Shown here piece by piece: positions 57,104 to 64,000 of a stretch of DNA of 64,000 nucleotides (its first letter is position 1; the number at the start of each line of letters is the position of its first letter). The stretch spans positions 1 through 64,000 of the forward strand of contig CAWESK010000013.1 in the NCBI GenBank assembly GCA_963811685.1, in the 5' to 3' direction. Made by a program: the position numbers and the translations under genes. Under the pieces are notes generated by a model. That model saw only the letters and a program-made list of their open reading frames with translations, was not told the DNA's origin and did not search any database. Origin of the DNA: CAIWHR01 sp963811685. GTDB taxonomy: Bacteria > Pseudomonadota > Gammaproteobacteria > Burkholderiales > Casimicrobiaceae.

Positions 57104-58120
57104 CTAGCGCGCGAGCCTGACCGCCGTCGCCAGCTCGAACACCGCGGTCGCGTAGAGGCGGCTCCGGTTGTAGCGCGTCAGCACATAGAAATTGTGGCAC
57201 GCGATCCAATAGCTTGCGCTTTCGACGCCGTCGTCGTCCTTCTCCTCCAGCATCAGCAGCGCCATCGGGTCCGCTGCGAGGTCGGGCGGCGCGCCGGCCG
57301 CCGCGACGCCATCGACGGACCACGCCTCCGCCGAGCGACGCTCGCTGATCCCGCCATCGAGGCGCCGCTGCAGGGCAGGTAGGCTATCCTCGGCGATCGC
57401 GGCCGGGAGCAGCACCGGCTGTCCGCGCTGCCAGTCGTGCCGCGCGAGATAGCTCGCGACGCTGCCGACGATGTCGGCGGGACTTGCCCACAGGTCGATG
57501 CGCCCGTCGCCGTCGAAATCCACGGCGAACTCGCGATAACTTCCCGGCATGAATTGCGGCACGCCGAGCGCGCCCGCGAACGATCCTTTCGGGAGCGTCG
57601 GGTCCACGTGCTGGTCACGGGCGAGCAGCAGGAACTGCTTCAGCTCGCCGCGAAAGAACGCCGCCCGGCGCGGATAGTCGAATGCGAGCGTCGAAAGCGC
57701 GTCGAGCGCGCGATGTTTGCCGGTATTGCGCCCGTAGAACGTTTCGACGCCAATGATGGCGACGACGATTTCCGGCGGCACGCCGAAGCGCTCCTCGGCG
57801 CGCGCGAGTTCGGCGCTGTTCGCATTCCAGTACGCAACGCCTCCCGCGACCCGCTCCGGCGACAGGAAGGGCGGCGCGTATTCGTACCATTTCGGCGGCG
57901 CGACGAGCGGGCGCTCCATGGCCTCGACGATTCGCGGCTGGAATCGCGCAGCCGCGAACGCGCGCGCGAGGGTCGCGCGGTCATAGCCGTGCTCGCTGAC
58001 CATTTCATCGACGAAGGCGCGCACGTCGGCGCGCCCCGCATACGTCCCCGCGACAGCGGACAACGGCGCGAGAGCTGCGACGCACGAAAGGAAGATGGCG
58101 AAAAGAGTCGCGAAGCGCAT
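57104..58120 (-). CDS. mltB: Membrane-bound lytic murein transglycosylase B family
   Basis: 338 residues with a signal peptide (FAIFLSCVAALAPLSAVAG) and no lipobox, so the protein is periplasmic and soluble rather than lipid-anchored like E. coli MltB. ARAEERFGVPPEIVVAIIGV ETFYGRNTGKHRALDALSTL AFDYPRR holds the catalytic Glu (IIGVET), and ALGVPQFMPGSYREFAVDFD GDGRIDLW is the family's second signature. It cuts glycan strands of peptidoglycan. Its TAG abuts the MITE. It is divergent from pyrD with about 50 bases between. Confidence 0.92.
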   Translation of the reverse strand: MRFATLFAIFLSCVAALAPLSAVAGTYAGRADVRAFVDEMVSEHGYDRATLARAFAAARFQPRIVEAMERPLVAPPKWYEYAPPFLSPERVAGGVAYWNANSAELARAEERFGVPPEIVVAIIGVETFYGRNTGKHRALDALSTLAFDYPRRAAFFRGELKQFLLLARDQHVDPTLPKGSFAGALGVPQFMPGSYREFAVDFDGDGRIDLWASPADIVGSVASYLARHDWQRGQPVLLPAAIAEDSLPALQRRLDGGISERRSAEAWSVDGVAAAGAPPDLAADPMALLMLEEKDDDGVESASYWIACHNFYVLTRYNRSRLYATAVFELATAVRLAR

Positions 58121-58170
58121 GACGCATGCAGCCGGGATTGAGGGCGCGCGAATGTTATCATCGCGCCGGA

Positions 58171-59187
58171 ATGTATCCGCTGTTCCGCCCCTTCCTGTTC
58201 GCGCTCGACCCCGAGACCGCGCACGAGGTCGTCTTCGCGGGACTCGACGCCGCGGCCCGGGTGGGACTCGCGAAGGCGTTTGCGCCGCAGGTTCCCGCTT
58301 CGCCGGTCACCGCGATGGGACTCACGTTTCCGAATCGTGTCGGGCTCGCCGCGGGCCTCGACAAGAATGCCGGGCATATCGACGCTCTGGCCGGACTGGG
58401 CTTCGGCTTCATCGAGTGCGGCACGGTGACGCCGCGCGCGCAGCCCGGCAATCCGAAGCCGCGCCTCTTCCGTCTGCCCGAAGCGGACGCGCTCATCAAC
58501 CGGATGGGATTCAACAACGACGGCGTCGAGCGGTTCCTGGCCAACGTCGAGCGCGCGTCGTGGCAGGGCGTGCTCGGTCTCAACATCGGCAAGAATTTCG
58601 ACACGCCCAACGCACGCGCGGTCGACGACTACCTCGCATGCCTCCGCGCGGTCTATGCGCGCGCGTCCTACGTGACGGTGAACATCTCGTCGCCGAACAC
58701 CAAGGGACTGCGCGAGCTGCAGGCCGACGACGCGCTCGACGCGCTGCTCACCGCCCTCAAGCGCGAGCAGGCGAAGCTTGCCGACACGCACGGCAAGCAC
58801 ACGCCGATTGTCGTCAAGATCGCGCCCGACCTCACTCCAGGCGCCGTTGCGGCCATGGCGAAACTCTTCATCCGCCATCGCGTCGACGGCGTCATCGCGA
58901 CCAATACCACCGTTTCGAGGGAGGCGGTCTCGCGCCTGCGCCACGCCGACGAAGCGGGCGGCCTGTCGGGGCGGCCGCTGCGCGCATCCTCGACCAAGGT
59001 GATTCGCACACTCGCGAAGGCGCTGGACGGCGCGATACCGATCATCGGCGTCGGCGGAATCCTCTCCGGCAAGGACGCGCAGGAAAAGATCGATGCCGGC
59101 GCGACGCTCGTGCAGATCTATACCGGGCTCATCTATCGCGGCCCCGATCTCATCGCGGAATGCGCACGGGCACTGGCCGCACACTGA
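58171..59187 (+). CDS. pyrD: Dihydroorotate dehydrogenase, class 2 (quinone)
   Basis: 338 residues from ATG 58171; a frame from 58126 adds 15 residues unlike the family. MYPLFRPFLFALDPETAHEV is the membrane-associating N-terminal helix pair of class 2; NRVGLAAGLDKNAGHIDALA and FIECGTVTPRAQPGNPKPRL FRLPE bind FMN; VTVNISSPNTKGLRELQ holds the catalytic Ser region; GVGGILSGKDAQEKIDAGAT LVQIYTG binds the FMN phosphate. It oxidises dihydroorotate with ubiquinone in pyrimidine synthesis. Confidence 0.97.
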   Translation: MYPLFRPFLFALDPETAHEVVFAGLDAAARVGLAKAFAPQVPASPVTAMGLTFPNRVGLAAGLDKNAGHIDALAGLGFGFIECGTVTPRAQPGNPKPRLFRLPEADALINRMGFNNDGVERFLANVERASWQGVLGLNIGKNFDTPNARAVDDYLACLRAVYARASYVTVNISSPNTKGLRELQADDALDALLTALKREQAKLADTHGKHTPIVVKIAPDLTPGAVAAMAKLFIRHRVDGVIATNTTVSREAVSRLRHADEAGGLSGRPLRASSTKVIRTLAKALDGAIPIIGVGGILSGKDAQEKIDAGATLVQIYTGLIYRGPDLIAECARALAAH

Positions 59188-59374
59188 CCCGACGGACAGC
59201 TTCGGCTGCCGCGCGCACTGCTCCCCGCGCGCGGTTCGGCCTCCGATCCGCACGATGAATCGACTCGCCGAGGCGTCGGCCTCCGACCGCGCTCGCGTTC
59301 GCACGATCCCCTGCGCGCCGCCGGCTCGGGGCCCCTCTCGCCGCTCGCGCGTTCCCCCGCTAGCGTCCCAGCGC

Positions 59375-59827
59375 TCACGCCGCTACCAGGATCTTCCCGT
59401 CACCTTCGGCGACCACGACGCCTTCCTGGTTGCGGCACAACGCCGTCAGGACGACCACGCCGCCGCCGTGATGCGGCTTCGCGTGCTTCTCGGTGACGGT
59501 CCACGTCGTGGTCAGCGTATCGCCCGCGCGGACGGGCGCCTTGAACCGTGCGGCGTGCTCGAGGTACGCAATCGCAGTGCCGTGAAAGTACATGCCGACC
59601 GGGGCGCCCATCACCGCGCTCGTCAGCATCCCGTGCAGGATGCGCGTGCCGAAGCGCGAGCCCTTCGCGTACTCGTCGTTGACATGATGCGGGTTGAAGT
59701 CGCCGATGAGCCCGGCGCCGAGCACCAGGTGGGTGTCGGTGATCGTCAGCGAGCGGCTGAAGGTGTCGCCGACGACGACGTCGTCGAACGCGTGGCCGCT
59801 CGCATCCATGCCGAGGCTCTTCTTCAT
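59375..59827 (-). CDS. MaoC-like dehydratase
   Basis: 150 residues from ATG 59827. FSRSLTITDTHLVLGAGLIG DFNPHHVNDEYAKGSRFGTR ILHGMLTSAVMG shows the hydratase motif D-x-N-P-x-H and the G-x-HGM turn, then ARFKAPVRAGDTLTTTWTVT EKH. Probable (R)-specific enoyl-CoA hydratase or related hot-dog enzyme. The stop of the upstream EI24 gene lies four bases before its start, so it is part of the 63.8 to 59.4 kb run of minus-strand genes. Confidence 0.85.
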   Translation of the reverse strand: MKKSLGMDASGHAFDDVVVGDTFSRSLTITDTHLVLGAGLIGDFNPHHVNDEYAKGSRFGTRILHGMLTSAVMGAPVGMYFHGTAIAYLEHAARFKAPVRAGDTLTTTWTVTEKHAKPHHGGGVVVLTALCRNQEGVVVAEGDGKILVAA

Positions 59828-59831
59828 TCCG

Positions 59832-60566
59832 CTATCCCTCCACGGCGGCGGGCGCGCGCTTCCTCGATTCGTCGAGCTCGCCAAGGCACAGGCACGTGAA
59901 CGCGAGACCGGCGTAGAGCGGCGCGACCAGATTGACAAAGGGCACGAGCGACAGCGGCGACAGCATGAGCCCGAGACCGAACAACCGGCCGCGCGCGCTG
60001 CGGATCACGGCCGAGCGCTCCACGGGACTCGCGTGCGTTGCGAGCGCATCGTACCGGAAGAGCCGCTGGTTGAGCCATGCGTTCGCGCACAACGACAACG
60101 GCACGCCGATCGGCGGAAACAGCAGGAAGGGCAACACGGCAAGCGCCATCGGAATCCACAACGCGACCGCGACGAATGCGTTGACCGCGCCGCCGGCCGC
60201 CGTTCCGCCATGTTTTTTTGCCAGCGCGGGAAAGTGCCGTGACTCGACGACGCGCACGAACACGGGCCCCGCGAAAACGGCGATCACCGTCAGCGCAAGC
60301 GCGCCCGCCGCGATGGTGATCAAAAGGAACGCGACGATCGCGCCGCCCGCCGTTGCAATCGCGCCTGGCTCCGCGCCCAGTCCGATCGTGGCGAGCGCGC
60401 GCCCGATGAGCGCCGCAAGGGCATGGGTGAGGGGCACGCCGAACGCGCCCGCCGCAACGAGCCACAACACGACCGCGGCCACGAGCGGTGCGGCGACGAG
60501 CACGAGCACCCGCCGATCCGCGAGCAGCGGAAACGCTCGCGCCAGCGCGTGAACGACAGCCCTCAT
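59832..60566 (-). CDS. EI24 (CysZ-like) membrane protein
   Basis: 244 residues with four to five membrane helices (VLVLVAAPLVAAVVLWLVAA, AIVAFLLITIAAGALALTVI, IPMALAVLPFLLFPPIGVPL). ANAWLNQRLFRYDALATHAS and the ending LGLMLSPLSLVPFVNLVAPL YAGLAFTCLCL are EI24/CysZ family motifs. CysZ brings sulfate into the cell, but many members are not proven to. ATG 60566 overlaps the TGA of the MoaB-like gene (ATGA). Confidence 0.85.
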   Translation of the reverse strand: MRAVVHALARAFPLLADRRVLVLVAAPLVAAVVLWLVAAGAFGVPLTHALAALIGRALATIGLGAEPGAIATAGGAIVAFLLITIAAGALALTVIAVFAGPVFVRVVESRHFPALAKKHGGTAAGGAVNAFVAVALWIPMALAVLPFLLFPPIGVPLSLCANAWLNQRLFRYDALATHASPVERSAVIRSARGRLFGLGLMLSPLSLVPFVNLVAPLYAGLAFTCLCLGELDESRKRAPAAVEG

Positions 60567-61341
60567 TCCTCCCGCTTCGCGATGGCGAGCGGCTCCCAGC
60601 GAAAGCCGCCGGCGTCGACACCGGCGGTGAGGTGCGCGATGGCCGCTTCGAGAAGGGCGGGGTCGCCGCGCACGCCGAGCTCGATCCTCCTCCCTCCATC
60701 GGGCAGGAACGACGGCAGGCTGAAAAGCTTCAGCTGCGGAAAGCGCGCGACGTTGTCCTCCATCACGGGAAGAAGCTGACTCTCGCCGGCGCCATACACG
60801 ACGATCGCGCGCTCGGCGGACGGCGGCGCCGCGAGCGCCGGATAGCGCGTCGCGAGCACCCAATCGAGCATCGGCCAGGCCATCTGCGGAAAGCCCGGAA
60901 AAAAGTGGTGGTCGCGAATCGAGAACGACGCGACGCGATTCACCGGATTCGGAATGATCGCGCAGCCTTGCGGGAAATCCGCCATCAGCACGCGATGCGG
61001 CCAGGCGTCCTTGCCGAAGCGCGCCTCGATTTCCGCGAGCGCCTGCGGATGCCGCACGAGCGGCACCCCCAGAGCGGCGGCCGCCGCCTGCCGCGTGTGG
61101 TCGTCCGGCGTTGCGCCAACGCCGCCGAACGCGAACACGAGATCGCCGGCCGCGAACGTTTCGCGCAGCACGGCGGTGAGCCGCGCGCGATCGTCGCCTT
61201 CGTAGCGCGCCCACGCGAGTGCGAGCCCGCGCGCCGACAGCGTGGCGATCACATGCTCGAGATGCTTGTCGGCGCGCTTGCCCGACAGGATCTCGTCGCC
61301 GATGATCAGCGCGCCGATCTGGGCCGCGCTTCGAACCGCAT
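60563..61341 (-). pseudogene. MoaB/CinA-like molybdopterin-binding domain protein, frameshift at start
   Basis: IGALIIGDEILSGKRADKHL, LVFAFGGVGATPDDHTRQAA AAALG and ADFPQGCAIIPNPVNRVASF SI match the MoaB/Mog domain of CinA-type proteins (GDEILSG and GGxGxTxDD). The ATG at 61341 overlaps the DUF1631 TGA (TGATG) and is the natural start, but reading from it stops after 11 codons; one base near 61325 must be removed or added to join IGALIIGDE. A shorter frame from GTG 61252 would lose this motif. A lone domain of unknown role; in the same operon as EI24 and MaoC. Confidence 0.75.
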
Positions 61342-63792
61342 CAATCCGCAGCCGCTTCCGTCTCCGGAAACTGGGTATCGATCTGCTGCATCATCGAGCC
61401 GAACGCGCGGTCGATGAGCGGCTCGGCCTCGACCAGCCGCGCGCGATCGGAACGGAAGCGTTCGGCGAGATCCTCGGCCGTCATCGACAGCGCCTTCTGA
61501 CCTTGGCGGTTGGTGAACAGGTAGGTGCCGCGGAGCGGGCTGATCCACGCGAGCTTCGCGAACGCGAGCTGGCCGTTTTCGTCCTCGAACTCGATCCACA
61601 TGCCGCGCTCGAGGCTTTGCGCGATCTCGAGGAACTGGTCCTCGATGAGCTCCGGCGCCGGCTCGACCGGGGCCGGCTCCGCCTGTTCCATCGCCGCTGC
61701 CAGCTGTTCGGCCTTCGCCGCGGCAACCTCGTCGCCCGCGGCCTTCGCGATCACGGCCTCCGCCTTCGCCTGCTCGGCGACCGCGGCGGTCGGGAGTGCG
61801 ACCGCAGCGAGCGCCGGCTTCACCGCGGCGGCGTGCGCCTCGACGAGATTCGCCATGAACCGCTCGCGGTCCTCCGGCGGCCAGGTCACGTTCTGCATGC
61901 CCGACGACATCCGCTTCAGCAACGAGGGGAGCAGCGCCACGAGATGGCGGCGATCCTCGTTCGTCTTCTTGGGCTGCACGCTCCAGACGAGATCCTCGAG
62001 CGTCGCGACCGCCTGTCCCCACGCCTCGCTCTCCTCGCCCTGCTGGAGGTAGAAGTTCTCGAGCGCCGCCTGCCAACGGGAGCGCAGGAACGTCGCCAGG
62101 AAATTCGGAATCGGGTATTGCTCGATGCGCCGCTCGATCTCGGACTTCGATACGCCCGTCGCGATCTGCTTGCGATCGCTCTGGTTGATTTCCTCGGCCG
62201 TGGTCTGGATGTTCGCCTCGGCGGCCTTTTCCTCTTCGGCGAGAAACAATTCGAGGTCTTCGCGCAGCTCGTCGAAGATCGCGAGGTTGTCGGTGAAGCC
62301 GTCGAGAATCCGGTGGACGATCGCGTCGATCTTCTTGTAGAGCGGGTCCTCCTGACCCATCACCGGCGACCACCCGAGCCCCGCTTCGGCGAGCGCGTTG
62401 ACGAGCAGGCGCGACGGGTGGTTCTTCTTGGCGAAGAACGCGCCGTCCAGCATCGCCGCCTTCAGCACCGGGATCTGCAGCCGCGCGAGCAGCGCCTTGA
62501 TGCCGTCGGGCAGGTCCTTGGTCTCGAAGATGAAGTCGAACAGCATCGCGACCAGCTCGATCGTCATCGATTCGAGCTGGTTCGCCTTCTTGCCGAGCGG
62601 GGATTCCTGCAGGTCGCGGAGCACGTTGTGCGTACCCTGCGGAATGCCCGAGAACTGGACGAACGCGCCACCGCCCAGGTCGAAGCCGGTTTCGCCCGCC
62701 TGCAGTCGCGCGAGCCCTTCGCCCAATGCCGGCGTCGCCATGATCGGCGCGCCGGGGATGTAGCCGGACGGTGTCGGCGCCAGCGGCCCGCTCGGGATGT
62801 AGCGCATGCCGGCGCCACCCATGTCGATCTGCGGGAAATCGCCGGGCGGTCCCGACGAGGCGTCGAACATTCCTGGCGACGGCGGGCCTGGCCCGCATGC
62901 CGTAGCCGCCGGGCGGCATTTCGGGGGCGCCCCCCGGCGGGCCGAACGACGGCGGGCGTGTCGGAACCGTCTGGCCCGCGAACATGCGCCGGAAGAGCGA
63001 CATCACGTCGACCTCCGCCGTCGGCGGCTCGCCGGGACCCGGAGGCGGCGCCCCGGCGGCATGAGATGCCGCGCGCAACCGGTCGGCAGCACTTCCGCGA
63101 TTGATGATCGAAGAGCGGCTGCCGGCGGGCACGACACGCAGGCCGGTCAAGTGCTTGTTGAGATCGGCGTAGATGCCGTTGATATCGGAGAGCGGCGCCT
63201 GGTTCATCTCCTTCAGGATCGCGTACTTGATCCGCTCTTCGGCCTTGAGCGAATTGAGCGCTTCGGCGAAGGAATCGACGATGGCGGCAGGCGCCAGGGG
63301 ATTCTGGGGCGTCTCGAGATCGGGATTGCCGAGCAGGTGGCCGATGCCGCGATTGAGCGTCTGCAGCTCGTCGTGGCACGCGTTCTCGACGACGCGCGTG
63401 ATGTTGCCGGTGACGACCGACTCGTCCATGCGCGACGTGTCGACCAGCGTCAGCTTGTCGACGTCGACCTTCGCTTTGGAGTATTCGGTCTTGTCGGCGA
63501 CCTTGCCGGCGATGCCGTCGTTCACCCGCGCGCGCATCCGCCGCTCGAATTCGCCCATCAGCGACGGCCGCTGCGCCTTCAGAGTCGCGCGCGCATCCAT
63601 ATAGACCTGCTGCTCGTCGCGCACGTCGGTCCGGCCTGCCCGGTCCATCAGCATGTCCGACACCTTGTCCATCAGCGTCGTGAAGGCGAGCAGCATCCGG
63701 TGAATGGCGAGATCCCGGCAGTCCGCCAGGATCTTCGACATCTCGCGCGACACGGGCCGCCGGGCGGCCGATTCGGTGGTGGGGGTGTTCAT
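61341..63792 (-). pseudogene. DUF1631 protein, one frameshift
   Basis: About 817 codons from ATG 63792. The N-terminal part (REMSKILADCRDLAIHRMLL AFTTLMDKVSDMLMDRA, ACHDELQTLNRGIGHLLGNP DL) and C-terminal part (WPPEDRERFMANLVEAHAAA VK, MWIEFEDENGQLAFAKLAWI SPLRGTYLFTNRQGQKALSM) match DUF1631, a large family of cytoplasmic proteins largely in betaproteobacteria and Xanthomonads, with no set function. A Pro/Gly-rich stretch around 62870-63050 contains the one frameshift, near 62885. The C-terminal 110 residues resemble a PilZ-like fold in some descriptions, which I could not check. Confidence 0.8.
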
Positions 63793-63909
63793 CCTCGTAG
63801 CGCCGGTGCTTCTCGGAATCCGCCGCCCGTTCCCGGGCGCCGGGGTTCCGGCGGACGGTCCCTGGGGACCCATCAATCTAGAAATCTCAGGACGAAAATC
63901 CGCTAAGTT

Positions 63910-63939
63910 ACTGTAGCACAGGCGGATTCCGCTTGCCAA
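63910..63939 (-). promoter_or_regulatory. Sigma-70-type promoter of the DUF1631 operon
   Basis: On the minus strand TTGGCA (63934-63939) and TACAGT (63910-63915) are 18 bases apart. The predicted transcript starts about 110 bases before the ATG at 63792, giving a longer leader than usual. Confidence 0.55.
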
Positions 63940-64000
63940 CGCAATAAAATCTCATGCCCGGCGGTCGAGGTCCGTCCACGCGCGCTCCACGCGCTTATAT

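Overview
The window is high-GC proteobacterial DNA, most likely from a betaproteobacterium. The evidence is the surE-pcm-nlpD-rpoS order, the alaC-hom-thrC operon, a class 2 (quinone-linked) pyrD, a DUF1631 gene and a PEP-CTERM protein. I cannot name a genus. No ribosomal RNA, CRISPR array, phage or integrase gene was seen; there is one tRNA (initiator tRNA-fMet).

Region 1 (1-9.3 kb, all minus strand) is an accessory block of membrane and sulfur genes: two outer-membrane beta-barrel proteins (a MetA/phenol-degradation-type barrel and a FadL-type barrel), a DUF1622 membrane protein, a truncated 2H phosphoesterase, an arylsulfatase, its probable radical-SAM maturase (anSME), a DUF202 membrane protein, a SulP anion transporter and another membrane protein. 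Nearly every gene here is broken by one or more single-base frameshifts. Sulfatase, maturase and sulfate transporter together suggest scavenging of sulfate esters, if the genes were ever intact.

Region 2 (9.7-13.2 kb) has a 68-residue protein, an RlpA-like lipoprotein, a secreted Ntn-hydrolase of the choloylglycine hydrolase family and a PEP-CTERM exported protein. Region 3 (13.4-24.6 kb) lies between a 20-base copy of the 3' end of tRNA-fMet and the intact tRNA-fMet gene, in the geometry of an integrated island. It carries a lower-GC kelch protein, a flavin reductase, an esterase, an LdtD-like L,D-transpeptidase facing a YcbK-like M15 protein, a decayed ArsA-type ATPase, a Lys/Ala-rich H1-like protein, a coupled RNase II-type nuclease/LOG pair, and two small accessory genes next to the tRNA.

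Region 4 (24.6-48.4 kb) is mostly core: an ABC importer (binding protein, ATPase, permease); alaC-hom-thrC followed by a C13-type peptidase homologue that lacks the expected histidine; an Mth938-like gene; MaoC and STAS genes; a methyltransferase; a proline-rich TonB-like protein; a protein with an HEXXGH motif; an ABC-2 exporter; a GAF/HD-GYP regulator; a Tat-exported Rieske protein; an acetyltransferase; a histone-deacetylase-like amidohydrolase; and a MoxR-DUF58-transglutaminase operon.

Region 5 (48.4-64 kb) is housekeeping: surE-pcm-nlpD-rpoS (stress survival and cell separation), ppc and pgi (carbon metabolism), mltB, pyrD, a MaoC/EI24/MoaB-like/DUF1631 run. A 264-bp palindromic-ended MITE sits exactly between the convergent stop codons of pgi and mltB. 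Scattered single frameshifts also hit conserved genes here (surE, the ABC ATPase, TgpA, DUF58, DUF1631), so at least part of the frameshifting is probably sequence error. The far higher density in region 1, together with nonsense and truncation in the ArsA gene, may reflect true decay.
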